Assembly (NCBI RefSeq): GCF_002099195.1
Contig: NZ_NBYX01000010.1
Span: 186,001 to 250,000 of the forward strand
Reading direction: 5' to 3'
DNA length: 64,000 nt
Source of the DNA: Burkholderia puraquae
GTDB lineage: Bacteria > Pseudomonadota > Gammaproteobacteria > Burkholderiales > Burkholderiaceae
This document shows, piece by piece, positions 18,305-28,864 of the stretch (position 1 is its first letter; each line of letters opens with the position of its first letter). Both the position numbers and the translations under genes were made by a program. The notes below the pieces were generated by a model that searched no databases, was not told the origin of the DNA, and was given only the letters and a program-made list of their open reading frames with translations.

Positions 18305-18658
18305 ATGGCCACCACGCATCAGCACTTCCACCTCGAACTCCGGCACGCCACCGCGCCGACCTATTTCATCAGCTACCTGTTTCCCGCCCTGCTGTTCGTT
18401 TACGAACTGCTGCGCGTCGGCCAGTGGATCCGCGATCACGGGATGCAATTCGCCGCGTTCAAGCAAATGGGTTACGAGTATCTGCTGATGCTGCTGTTCG
18501 TCGGGCTGCAGATAGTCGTCGAAGCGATCTTCCTGCTCGGCGCAGCGATGCGCCGCGACAATCGCGACTTCGAGCACCGGCTGCCGAACGTGATCCTCGG
18601 TATCGGCTGTTCGATCGCACTGCTCGCGATCGACCTCGCGATCCAGCTCGCGTTCTGA
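18305..18658 (+). CDS. Small inner-membrane protein of unknown function
   Basis: 117 aa with a strong AAGGAGG ribosome site 8 nt upstream of this ATG (a GTG 3 nt earlier is also possible). Three hydrophobic segments are visible: TYFISYLFPALLFVYELL, YLLMLLFVGLQIVVEAIFLL and LPNVILGIGCSIALLAIDLA, separated by charged loops. The N-terminus MATTHQHFHLELRH is His rich. No known domain recognised. Confidence 0.7.
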   Translation: MATTHQHFHLELRHATAPTYFISYLFPALLFVYELLRVGQWIRDHGMQFAAFKQMGYEYLLMLLFVGLQIVVEAIFLLGAAMRRDNRDFEHRLPNVILGIGCSIALLAIDLAIQLAF

Positions 18659-18695
18659 TGGCCGGCGGGCACACGCCCGCCGGTGGCAGCCGCGC

Positions 18696-19526
18696 TCAGG
18701 CGAGCGTGTCGCGCAGGAACGTCGTAACGGCGGCCAGCACGTCGTCGGTCCGCTCACGGTGCGGCATGTGCCCGCATTGGCCGAGCAACAGATACGACGA
18801 CGGCCCCGCGACGTGCGCGGCGATCCGCTTCGGATGCACGTCGGACCCGTATTCGTCGTCTTCGCCGTGAATCGCGAGCGTCGCGCATTGCACGCGCGGC
18901 AATTCGTCGTCGAGATTCCAGCCGCGAAAAGCCGGCGACAGCCACGTGTCGACCCACGCGCGCAGCACCCATTCGGCCTTGTCGCCGTGATAGCGCGCGA
19001 GCCGGTCGAGCTGGCCCGGTTCGTCGAACTGCTGCCCCGCGTCGCGAATGCCGGCCAGCGTGCGATCCTCGACGAACGCCTGCGCGGCGATCGTCACGAG
19101 CGCCCGGCAACGCTCCGGATGCGCGGCAGCGCACCCGACCGCCATCCCGCCGCCAACGCTGTGCCCGAATACGACGAACGCATCGACATCAAGGTGTTCG
19201 AGCAGTGCCGCAAACGCATGATCGGCCTCGTCGCGCACGAACGTCGTGCCGAGTTTCCCCGGATGACGATCGGAGCGACCGAAGCCGAGGCGATCGTACG
19301 CGATCACGTCGCGCTGCGTGGCGCTCGCGAGTTGCGCGGGGAAGTCGCGCCACAGCTCGACACAGCCGAGCGAATCGTGCAGCAGCACGATCGGCGCGGC
19401 CGGCTCGGGTGCAGCCGTCTTCAGCCCACCCGCCGCCTGTTGCGCCGGGCCAGCGCGCCAGCGTTTCGCAAAGAGGCGCCCTTGCGGCGTCTCGACGGTT
19501 GTCTCCTCGATCGGGATCGTGGTCAT
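18696..19526 (-). CDS. Alpha/beta hydrolase
   Basis: 276 aa. The nucleophile elbow is GHSVGGGMAVG (Ser in G-H-S-V-G), the oxyanion segment HDSLGCVELW follows the first core strand, the acid is in IHGEDDEYGSD and the catalytic His in GQCGHMPHRE. All triad residues are present. Substrate unknown. The start at 19526 is chosen over 19616 because family similarity begins about residue 5. It lies 109 bp downstream of the LysR gene on the same strand. Confidence 0.85.
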   Translation of the reverse strand: MTTIPIEETTVETPQGRLFAKRWRAGPAQQAAGGLKTAAPEPAAPIVLLHDSLGCVELWRDFPAQLASATQRDVIAYDRLGFGRSDRHPGKLGTTFVRDEADHAFAALLEHLDVDAFVVFGHSVGGGMAVGCAAAHPERCRALVTIAAQAFVEDRTLAGIRDAGQQFDEPGQLDRLARYHGDKAEWVLRAWVDTWLSPAFRGWNLDDELPRVQCATLAIHGEDDEYGSDVHPKRIAAHVAGPSSYLLLGQCGHMPHRERTDDVLAAVTTFLRDTLA

Positions 19527-19635
19527 GTGCCTGTCGTCTGCATGAAAGCGGCCGCACCTCGGCGGCCGTATCGGATCCTGCGATGTTGGCCCGCGCCCGC
19601 ACACAGCGTCAAGCAAGCCCCCACCGCTCGCGCGT

Positions 19636-20553
19636 TCATTCGGGCTGCGGCGGCAGATACTCCATCTGCGCCTCGTCGTACAGCCGGTAGATCAGCGCCT
19701 GCATCGCCCGGATGTCCTCCGATTCGTCGAGCATCCGCATGCTCATGATGATCGGCGACACGAGGTTCGGATCGTCGAGCGGCTTGTAGCTGATGTCGTC
19801 GCGCTTCAGCCCGTACACACTGTGCGGCACGACCGACACACCCTCGCCCATCGCGACGAGGCCGAGCGCAATCTGCAGTTCGCGCGTCTCGTAGATCTTG
19901 CGCGGCTGCAATGCACGATCGTGGAAGGCCGCGAGCACCTGGTCCGCATAGCTCGGGCGCGGCGCCTTCGGAAAGATGATCAGCGTATCGTTCACGAGAT
20001 CGTGCAGCGACAGCACGGGCTTCGCGCTGTCGAGCACATGGCCGACCGGCAGCGCGACGATCATCCGCTCCTCGCGCAGCACGACGCGCCGCACGCTCGG
20101 ATCCTCGTGACGGATGCGCCCGAACCCGACGTCGATGCGCCCTTCCTTCAGCGCCTTGATCTGGTCCATCGTCGACATCTCGTGCAGGCTCAGCTCGACG
20201 GCCGGATACTCGCTGCGAAAGCGCCGGATGATCTTCGGCAGCATCCCGTACAGCGTCGAACCGACGAAACCGACCGACATGCTGCGCTCGATCTTGCCGA
20301 CCCGCTTCGTCATCGATTCAAGCTCGGTCGTCTGCGCGAGCAACTGCACCGCGTGCGAATAGAAGAAGCGCCCCGCGTCGGTCAGCTTCAGCGGCCGCGC
20401 GTTGCGCTCGAACAGCGGCACGCCGAGCGCCTCCTCGAGCTGCTGGATCTGCCGGCTCAGCGGCGGCTGCGCGATATGCAGCCGTTCGGCCGCCCGCGTG
20501 AAATTCCGCTCTTCGGCAACCGCGACGAAGTAGCGGAGGTGTCTCAACTCCAT
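19636..20553 (-). CDS. LysR-family regulator, CatR/BenM-like
   Basis: 305 aa. The N-terminal winged helix MELRHLRYFVAVAEERNFTR with AAERLHIAQPPLSRQIQQLE is the form seen in CatR, BenM and CbnR, activators of aromatic catabolism that bind muconate. The effector domain spans about 90-300. No cat or ben genes are nearby; the downstream hydrolase may be its target, but this is only positional. Confidence 0.85.
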   Translation of the reverse strand: MELRHLRYFVAVAEERNFTRAAERLHIAQPPLSRQIQQLEEALGVPLFERNARPLKLTDAGRFFYSHAVQLLAQTTELESMTKRVGKIERSMSVGFVGSTLYGMLPKIIRRFRSEYPAVELSLHEMSTMDQIKALKEGRIDVGFGRIRHEDPSVRRVVLREERMIVALPVGHVLDSAKPVLSLHDLVNDTLIIFPKAPRPSYADQVLAAFHDRALQPRKIYETRELQIALGLVAMGEGVSVVPHSVYGLKRDDISYKPLDDPNLVSPIIMSMRMLDESEDIRAMQALIYRLYDEAQMEYLPPQPE

Positions 20554-20666
20554 GTTCGATGCCTCCCGGACAGCGATCCGGCGTTCAACCCTGGCCGGAT
20601 GATGTCATCACGATACCGCAGGCGGCGCAAACCGCCACGCGCGCGGCCCCGCGCCGCGCAAAGCAA

Positions 20667-20692
20667 AACGGGAAGCCCGCGAGCTTCCCGTT
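20667..20692 (-). terminator. Intrinsic terminator of the DUF3717 gene
   Basis: AACGGGAAGC and GCTTCCCGTT form a perfect 10-bp stem; on the minus strand it is followed by TTTGCTTT. Confidence 0.85.
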
Positions 20693-20734
20693 GCTTCATC
20701 GACGCCGCGGCACGGCGGCGTCACGCGCCGTCCG

Positions 20735-20980
20735 TCACACCTCGGTCGCGTAGAGCGCGTCGCGCTGCTCGTCGCTCAGCGAGTCGAGCGGCACGTCCGG
20801 CAGCTTGTAGCAGATCATCGCGCCGTACAGCTCAGCGAGGCAATTGCTGCCGGCGTCGAGCGCGTAGCCGTCCTCGCCGTCCGGAGCCGGCGGGTACACT
20901 TCGCGCCACGCGTTGATCGCGGCTTCGATTCGCACGATGGAAACGGGTCCGGCCTTCCGCTCGGCGGGTGATGCGCTCAT
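20735..20980 (-). CDS. DUF3717 family protein
   Basis: 81 aa, recognised by IVRIEAAINAWREVYP and LDAGSNCLAELYGAMICYK, a small family found in Burkholderia and relatives with no known function. No leader or membrane segment. The ATG at 20980 has AGAGGAA upstream, so the longer frame from 21139 is rejected. Own terminator. Confidence 0.8.
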   Translation of the reverse strand: MSASPAERKAGPVSIVRIEAAINAWREVYPPAPDGEDGYALDAGSNCLAELYGAMICYKLPDVPLDSLSDEQRDALYATEV

Positions 20981-21182
20981 GGATTCCTCTGGGTTGCGCG
21001 CTCCGCGGGCCGTATCGGCCCGGATGGAACGATGAAAACGCCGGGCATCTCGCCGGCCGCCGCACGTCGCGCGCGCCGGATGCCGATCCGCGCTGCGCGC
21101 CTCGCGCCGGCCGGGCCGTGGCCCGGTAGGGTCGGGCAATATAACCGGCTTTGACCCCGTGCAGGCAAAAGCCGGGCAAAAA

Positions 21183-21209
21183 AAACGGGAAGCGCGAGGC
21201 TTCCCGTTT
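21183..21209 (-). terminator. Intrinsic terminator of lysP
   Basis: AAACGGGAAGC and GCTTCCCGTTT pair around a 5-nt loop; the minus strand continues with a long T run. The stem is nearly identical to the terminator at 20667-20692. Confidence 0.85.
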
Positions 21210-21244
21210 CGTCGTACGTCACGCGGCCACGTGCCGCGCCTGCG

Positions 21245-22780
21245 TCAGCCCGCGGTTTCGCGGTTCGCCACCGGCTGCCGCTGCGCGCCGCGGCTCGCCG
21301 CGATCCACGGCGCGATTTCCATGTCTTCGTAGCGCACGAAGCGGCTTTTCTTCAGGAACCGGAAGCCGAGCCACACGACGAGGAACAACGGAATGCCGAC
21401 ATAGGTCGCGGCGACGCCCGCCCAGTCGATCCGGTTCGCGAGGAACGCCTGATAGTCCTGGCCGAGCGCGATCACGAGGCACAGCACGAACGCGAACAGC
21501 GGGCCGAACGGGAACCACTTCGACTGGTACGGCAACTGGTCGAGCGCGTAGCCCTGCTTCACGTAGCCCTTGCGGAACCGGTAGTGGCTGACCGCGATGC
21601 CGAGCCACGCGATGAAGCCCGTCATCCCCGACGTGTTCAGCAGCCACAGGTACACGGTCTTGTCGCCGTACAGCGACGTGAAGAAGCACAGCGCGCCGAC
21701 GGCCGTCGTCGCATACAGTGCGTTGCGCGGCACGCCGCCACGCGACAGCTTCGCGAAGATCTTCGGCGCACGGCCTTCGGTCGCGAGGGTGTAGAGCATC
21801 CGCGTGGACGCATACATGCCCGAGTTGCCGGCCGACAGCACGGCCGTCAGGATCACCGCATTCATCACGCCGGCCGCGAACGCGAGGCCCGCGTGGCGGA
21901 ACACGAGCGTGAACGGGCTCACGCCGATGTCGGTCACGTCCGTCTTCAGCAGGTTCGGGTCGGTATAGGGGATCAACACGCCGATCACGAAGATCGCGAA
22001 CACGTAGAACAGCAGGATCCGCCAGAACACCTGGCGCACCGCGCGCGGAATCGTCGTGCGCGGGTTTTCCGATTCGCCGGCCGCGACGCCGATCAGCTCG
22101 GTGCCCTGGAACGAGAAGCCCGCGATCATCGCGACGCCCATCAACGCCGGCAGGCCGCCCGCGAACGGTGCGTCGCCGATCGTCAGGTTGCCCCAGCCGT
22201 TGCTCGGCGCGCCCTTCAGAATGCCGAAGATCATCAGCAGCCCGACGCCGATGAACGCGACCACGGTGACCACCTTGATCAGCGCGAACCAGTATTCGGC
22301 TTCACCAAAGCCGCGCACGGTCAGCGCGTTGAGCAGGAACATCACGCAGAGGAACGCCGCGCTCCACCACACGCCCGGCACGTCCGGAAACCAGTAATGC
22401 ATCACGAGCTGCGCGGCGACGAGTTCCACCGCGATCGTCACGGCCCAGTTGTACCAGTAGTTCCAGCCGAGCGCGAAGCCGAAGCCTTCGTCCACGTATT
22501 TCGCGCCGTAGGTCGCGAACGAGCCCGACACGGGCATGAACGCAGCCATTTCGCCGAGGCTCGTCATCAGGAAGTAGACCATCAGGCCGATCAGCATGTA
22601 CGCGACCATCGCGCCGCCGGGGCCGGCCTGCGAGATCGACGCGCCGGATGCGACGAACAGGCCCGTGCCGATCGAGCCGCCGATGGCGATCATCGTCAGG
22701 TGGCGCGCCTTCAGCGCGCGATGAAGCTTGGGTGGGTTCGCTGGCGAACCGGGTGGGTCGGATTTCGGAATTGCGGACAT
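21245..22780 (-). CDS. lysP: Amino-acid permease, LysP-like
   Basis: 511 aa with about 12 membrane helices. The APC/AAT-family N-terminal motif is visible as LKARHLTMIAIGGSIGTGLF, and helix 6 as IAGFSFQGTELIGVAAGESENP. The overall sequence resembles LysP, the proton-coupled lysine permease; specificity is not certain. The start at 22780 is used because upstream residues are not conserved. A terminator follows the stop. Confidence 0.85.
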   Translation of the reverse strand: MSAIPKSDPPGSPANPPKLHRALKARHLTMIAIGGSIGTGLFVASGASISQAGPGGAMVAYMLIGLMVYFLMTSLGEMAAFMPVSGSFATYGAKYVDEGFGFALGWNYWYNWAVTIAVELVAAQLVMHYWFPDVPGVWWSAAFLCVMFLLNALTVRGFGEAEYWFALIKVVTVVAFIGVGLLMIFGILKGAPSNGWGNLTIGDAPFAGGLPALMGVAMIAGFSFQGTELIGVAAGESENPRTTIPRAVRQVFWRILLFYVFAIFVIGVLIPYTDPNLLKTDVTDIGVSPFTLVFRHAGLAFAAGVMNAVILTAVLSAGNSGMYASTRMLYTLATEGRAPKIFAKLSRGGVPRNALYATTAVGALCFFTSLYGDKTVYLWLLNTSGMTGFIAWLGIAVSHYRFRKGYVKQGYALDQLPYQSKWFPFGPLFAFVLCLVIALGQDYQAFLANRIDWAGVAATYVGIPLFLVVWLGFRFLKKSRFVRYEDMEIAPWIAASRGAQRQPVANRETAG

Positions 22781-23368
22781 AAACGAGACGAACGTTGAGC
22801 GGGCCGGCATCCGTAGCCGGCGCATGCGGAATCGGAGCGCGGTGCGCGTCCTGCGATGCATTCGATGCGGCCCCGATTCGCGTTGCGCGGCGGGCGCCTG
22901 CGGCGAAGCGCGGATTCTACCTGATTCGTCACGGGAACCGCTCAGGCGCCGCCGCCCGCCGCCGCTGCGGAGCGTTCGCAGAATCAAGGAGTTGGCCGCG
23001 TCGGACCGGGGCCGTGGCCGCCGGCCGGCGCAAAAACCGCGCGCGATGGATGGTTATCCGGTTTTCCGATCCGCCTGATGTCCGGGGCCGCCCTGTCGCA
23101 ATCCCCCTCGGTTGCGCCGACAGACAAAATCGCCGGGTAATCACGCCATTATTCAGACAAGACAACCGGTATCGACAATTGATTCAAATCAAATCACCGG
23201 TGCACACAGCAGTAACGATGCGTAACCGTTTCGAATCGCCGAATCCGCATGCGTGTTTTGCATGCGCGCACGAATGTCGGGAATTCGCGAGATAATGCGA
23301 ACCAATTCGAAATAAACAGCGTGCGGAATCGCCAACGACGCGAAAATCCGCCACCCGCCACCCCGAGG
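22781..23368. other. 588-bp intergenic region between lysP and the diguanylate cyclase gene
   Basis: Divergent promoter region. The right third is more AT-rich and should carry the cyclase promoter. No riboswitch, RNA gene or credible small ORF was recognised. Confidence 0.5.
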
Positions 23369-24901
23369 ATGAAGTCATTCACGCTGCCCGCCGAGCTGCG
23401 CCGCCATACCGCGTCGATCGTGGCACGCATTCTGTCGCCCCGCGGCGTACTCGTTGCGGGGGTCGTGCTGCTGATGTTCAGCTGGGGACTTTCCACGTCG
23501 CTATTAATCGAGGCGCGGCGCGATGCATATGACCATGCGGTCGAAAATGCACGCAACCTGATGCTGCTGATCGAACGCGATATCGCGCGCAATATCGAAC
23601 TCTACGATTTGTCGCTGCAGAACGTCGTCGACGGCATGGCCGATCCTGAGCTGACGACCTTGCCGCCGCGCCAGCGCCACCGGCTGCTGTTCGACCGCGC
23701 GGCGACCGGCGAGTATCTCGGGTCGATCTTCGTGATGGACGCGCACGGCAATATCGTGATCGATTCGAGCGCGTCGCCCGCGCGGCAAGGCAATTTCGCC
23801 GACCGCGACTATTTCGCCGTGCATCGCGACGGGCTCGCGCAGAGCCTCTACATCAGCCGGCCGTATGCGTCCCGGCTGCGCGGCGGCGCCCTGACGATCG
23901 CGCTCAGCCGGCGGATCAACCGGCCCGACGGCACGTTCGCCGGCATCGTCGTCGGCACGCTCAGCGTCGACTACTTCCGTGCGCTGCTCGACGGCCTCGC
24001 GGTCGGCAGGCACGGCAGCGCGGCGATCGTCGAGGACAACGGCACGCTCGTGTCGCGCCTGCCGTACGACGCGCACGTAGTCGGCCTCGACCTGCACAAC
24101 TCGCCGCTGTTCATCGAATCGCAACGCGCCCGCGACGGCGCGCTGACCGGCACCGGCGCGATCGACGGCGTCCGGCGCATCTATGTTTACAAGCATCTCG
24201 CCGGCCTGCCGCTGGTCGTCGACGTCGCGCCCGCCGAGATCGACATCTACGCGCCGTGGCACCACCGCGCGATCTGGACCGTCGTGCTGATGTGCCTGTT
24301 CACCGGGTTCATCGCGTGGGGGTCGCTGGCGCTGTCGCGCGAACTGAAGCGCCGGCAGGTCGCCGAATCGAAGCTGTACCGGCTCGCGCACACCGATGCG
24401 CTGACGGGCCTCGACAACCGCGGCACGTTCGACACGGTGCTCGCGAAGGAGGCGCAGCGTGCGTCGCGCAGCGGCCGCCCGCTGTCGGTGCTGTTCGTCG
24501 ACGTCGATCACTTCAAGGCGTTCAACGACTACTACGGCCACCCGGCCGGCGACGACGTGCTGCGGCGCGTCGCGCAGACCGCGTCGCGCTGCCTGCGCCG
24601 CGACAGCGATCACGTCGCGCGCTACGGCGGCGAGGAATTCGTCGTCACGCTGCCCGACACCGATGCGCAAGGCGCGTTGACCGTCGCCGAGAGCATCCGG
24701 CGCGCAATCGCGGGGCTCGACATCGAGCACGTGAAGAGTCCGTACGGGCGCGTCACCGCGAGCATCGGCGCGGCAACCGCCGCCGACGGCCGCGTGAACG
24801 CCGCGACGCTGCTGCGGCGTGCCGACGAGGCGCTGTACCGCGCGAAGTCCGGCGGCCGCAACCGCGTGCTGGAGGCGCAGCCGAGCAGCGCGGACGCATG
24901 A
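23369..24901 (+). CDS. Membrane-bound diguanylate cyclase with dCache-type sensor
   Basis: 510 aa. Membrane helix 1 is at about 26-46, a periplasmic PDC/dCache-like sensor follows (GSIFVMDAHGNIVIDSS, DRDYFAVHRDGL, YISRPY), then a second helix near IWTVVLMCLFTGFIAWGSLA and a GGDEF domain. The active site is GGEEF (420-424) and the product-inhibition site RDSD lies five residues before it, so it should make c-di-GMP and be feedback inhibited. The start is uncertain: no good ribosome site precedes 23369, and in-frame upstream codons exist. Confidence 0.9.
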   Translation: MKSFTLPAELRRHTASIVARILSPRGVLVAGVVLLMFSWGLSTSLLIEARRDAYDHAVENARNLMLLIERDIARNIELYDLSLQNVVDGMADPELTTLPPRQRHRLLFDRAATGEYLGSIFVMDAHGNIVIDSSASPARQGNFADRDYFAVHRDGLAQSLYISRPYASRLRGGALTIALSRRINRPDGTFAGIVVGTLSVDYFRALLDGLAVGRHGSAAIVEDNGTLVSRLPYDAHVVGLDLHNSPLFIESQRARDGALTGTGAIDGVRRIYVYKHLAGLPLVVDVAPAEIDIYAPWHHRAIWTVVLMCLFTGFIAWGSLALSRELKRRQVAESKLYRLAHTDALTGLDNRGTFDTVLAKEAQRASRSGRPLSVLFVDVDHFKAFNDYYGHPAGDDVLRRVAQTASRCLRRDSDHVARYGGEEFVVTLPDTDAQGALTVAESIRRAIAGLDIEHVKSPYGRVTASIGAATAADGRVNAATLLRRADEALYRAKSGGRNRVLEAQPSSADA

Positions 24902-25064
24902 CGTCACCCCGACGTGACGTGAAGTCGCGCGGCGGCCGGCCAGGCCGGACGATCGTGCCGTGGACAGTCCTCCCGCGTTCGGCTAGCGTTACGTCTGCTG
25001 CGCACGCGGCGCGGCGCCGGCCCGCGCAGGCCGCCGTGCGCGTTCCGGCCACTCCAGCTCCGCC

Positions 25065-26135
25065 ATGACCACCCCGCTCCCTGCCCGGCTGCCGCCGCTC
25101 CTGCGCAACGCGCTCCGCCCGCTGCTCGACCCGTACCGCCGCTACCGGCACGCGAAGCTGATCCACGCGGCGCGCGTCGCGCTCGCCGTCCTCGTGTCGA
25201 TCGCCCTGTCCACCGGCCTGCACGTCCCGCACGGCGAGTGGTCGACGATCACCGTGCTGATCGTCGTCGGCGGGTTGCAGCACCACGGCAACATCCGCAA
25301 GAAGGCGGCCGAGCGCGCGCTCGGCACGTCGATCGGCGCACTGGCGGGGCTCGGACTGATCCTCCTCTACTCGTTCCTGCACGCGCCGTTCGCGATCTAC
25401 CTGCTGATGGCCGTCGGGTGCGGCGTCTGCGCGTATCACGCGATCGGCAAGGCCGGCTACATCGCGCTGCTGTCGGCGATCACGATGGTGATCGTCGCCG
25501 GGCACGGCGACAACGAGATCGTCGACGGCCTGTGGCGCGCGGTGAACGTGCTGGCCGGCATCGCGATCGCGCTGGCGTTCTCGTTCGCGCTGCCGCTCTA
25601 TGCAACCTACTCGTGGCGCTACAAGCTCGCCGACGCGCTGCGCGCGTGCGCGGCCGTGCATGCGCGGCTCGCGGGCGACCGCCAGGTCGGCGACGACGCG
25701 CACCTGAAGGAAATGGCCGCGCTGAGCGCGCTGCTCGTGCAGTTGCGCTCGCTGATGCCGTCGGTATCGAAGGAATGCGAGACGTCGATGATGCAGCTCG
25801 AGGCGATCCAGCGCAGCCTGCGCCTGTGCATCGGCTATCTGGAGATCCTGTCGAGCGCCCTGCCGCCCCGCGACGACGTGGCGGCCCGCGAATACATGCG
25901 CGTCGAGATGAAGGCCCTGAACCGGCGCATCCGCGACACGCTGGTCGGCGCGAGCCGCGCGCTCAAGTTCGGCACGCCGAGCCGGCTCTCGCCGCGCCGC
26001 CGGCCGGCCGACCCGCCGCACGATGCGCCGCCGCCGCAGTTGTCCGGCTACGTGTCGATCACGGCCAAGCTGGCCGGGGAAGTCGACCAGTTGCGCGAGA
26101 AGCTGCTCGACACCGCGCAGTCGTGGAACATCTGA
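25065..26135 (+). CDS. FUSC-family inner-membrane protein
   Basis: 356 aa. Residues about 33-185 form six membrane helices of the FUSC/aromatic-acid-exporter type (VPHGEWSTITVLIVVGGLQ, HHGNIRKKAAERALGTSIGA); the rest is a cytoplasmic helical domain. Such proteins are linked to export of aromatic acids or fusaric acid; this one lacks a partner periplasmic adaptor nearby. A terminator lies about 100 bp downstream. Confidence 0.8.
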   Translation: MTTPLPARLPPLLRNALRPLLDPYRRYRHAKLIHAARVALAVLVSIALSTGLHVPHGEWSTITVLIVVGGLQHHGNIRKKAAERALGTSIGALAGLGLILLYSFLHAPFAIYLLMAVGCGVCAYHAIGKAGYIALLSAITMVIVAGHGDNEIVDGLWRAVNVLAGIAIALAFSFALPLYATYSWRYKLADALRACAAVHARLAGDRQVGDDAHLKEMAALSALLVQLRSLMPSVSKECETSMMQLEAIQRSLRLCIGYLEILSSALPPRDDVAAREYMRVEMKALNRRIRDTLVGASRALKFGTPSRLSPRRRPADPPHDAPPPQLSGYVSITAKLAGEVDQLREKLLDTAQSWNI

Positions 26136-26206
26136 TGTTCGCGGGCATCCGGGCTTCACGCAGCCGCCTTTCACATACCTTTCAGGGTGACGCACCGGTT
26201 TCCTGA

Positions 26207-27799
<1,593 letters not shown>

Positions 27800-27815
27800 G
27801 TCGCTTCGCTCGACG

Positions 27816-27843
27816 CCGTGCCGCATCGCTGGATGCGGCACGG
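27816..27843 (+). terminator. Strong hairpin after argG
   Basis: CCGTGCCGCATC and GATGCGGCACGG form a perfect 12-bp stem with a GCTG loop, 17 nt after the stop. No T tract follows. Confidence 0.65.
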
Positions 27844-28022
27844 TCGGGCGGGCTGCGTGGGCGTCTCCTCGCCGCGCACGCAGCCTGCCGCGCTCTCCGC
27901 CTCTCCCCCGCCGTTCCGCTTCCCCTTCCGCCATCGCATCAAGCCGCTTGACGCACCAACGGCCCTGCATCGCCGCACCCGTCATGGCAAGCTGCGAGTC
28001 TTCCGATTCCAGCGACCACTTC

Positions 28023-28520
28023 ATGACCGCCCTTACCGTCATCCACCTGAACGGCCCGATCAACAGCGGCAAGACGACGATCGGTCTCGCGCTCGCCCGC
28101 GTGCTGCCCGATACGCGCTTCATCGACGGCGACGATCACGATGCGCCCGAAGACGCACCGTTCGACGTGCAGTGGGCGATCGCGCTCGAACGGCTCGTCA
28201 CGCAGATCGCCAACGCTCGCGAGCGCCATCTGGTCATCGCCTATCCGATCGGCGAAACGGAATTCGAGCGGCTGCGCGCCGCCTGCGATGCGCGTGATGC
28301 GCAGTTGTTCGTCGTCACGCTCGCGCCGCCTGAAGCGGTCGCGTCGTCGAATCGCGGCTCGCGCGCGCTGACGGACTGGGAGCGGAACCGGATTGCCGAG
28401 ATGTATCGGGAAGGGTATGCGTCGCGGCCATTCAGCCGGTTGGTGCTCGATACGTCCGACGCAACGCCCGACGCGTGCGCGGCGCGTATCGCGCAGCACG
28501 TCACGGCGACGAAGTCGTAA
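28023..28520 (+). CDS. Small P-loop kinase-like protein (shikimate/APS-kinase fold)
   Basis: 165 aa. Walker A is NGPINSGKTT (about 10-19), Asp-rich IDGDDHD follows the second strand, and an Arg-containing lid (SSNRGSRALTDWERNRI) is present, all as in small-molecule kinases. Substrate unknown. Upstream in-frame ATGs at 27948 and 27984 are less likely since the P-loop normally lies close to the N-terminus. Confidence 0.75.
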   Translation: MTALTVIHLNGPINSGKTTIGLALARVLPDTRFIDGDDHDAPEDAPFDVQWAIALERLVTQIANARERHLVIAYPIGETEFERLRAACDARDAQLFVVTLAPPEAVASSNRGSRALTDWERNRIAEMYREGYASRPFSRLVLDTSDATPDACAARIAQHVTATKS

Positions 28521-28605
28521 CGCCTGCGCCCGCACGCGCACTTCACGCCGATACACGCATCGCGCTTGCCGCGACCCGGCGGCAAAGAGCCACATTACTC
28601 AAGAA

Positions 28606-28619
28606 GGAAAACGTTTACC
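28606..28619. promoter_or_regulatory. Candidate LacI-type operator 1 upstream of the PL7 gene
   Basis: GGAAAACGTTTACC is an imperfect palindrome with the central CG and flanking A/T common in LacI/GalR operators. A near copy lies 204 bp downstream. Confidence 0.4.
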
Positions 28620-28809
28620 ATCCTGGTGCTTCTTGCTAGCATCGTTCCCGACCGGCCGATCCAGGCACCTGGAAAGCCGATCGAAAGTTTCAATATTCCC
28701 CGGCCTTTCTGCGCCATTTTATCCGCCGTCGAGCCACAAGCTGCTTTCTGTATTTTGGAGTGCTTTCTACGGGCAACCGATCTCGTTTCGACGATCGCAT
28801 ACCTGAATA

Positions 28810-28823
28810 GGAAAACGTTATCC
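28810..28823. promoter_or_regulatory. Candidate LacI-type operator 2 upstream of the PL7 gene
   Basis: GGAAAACGTTATCC shares the first ten bases with operator 1 and lies 42 bp before the PL7 start codon. The 344-bp region between the kinase and PL7 genes holds no other recognised element; a single TTATCCACA within it is regarded as chance. Confidence 0.4.
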
Positions 28824-28864
28824 ACAACGTGGCGCCCAGCCACGGACCATCAGAGAGAGACACC

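Noticed and set aside
28818..28826. Perfect DnaA box TTATCCACA
   Set aside because: Single copy, no AT-rich unwinding region or other boxes nearby; about what chance allows in 64 kb.
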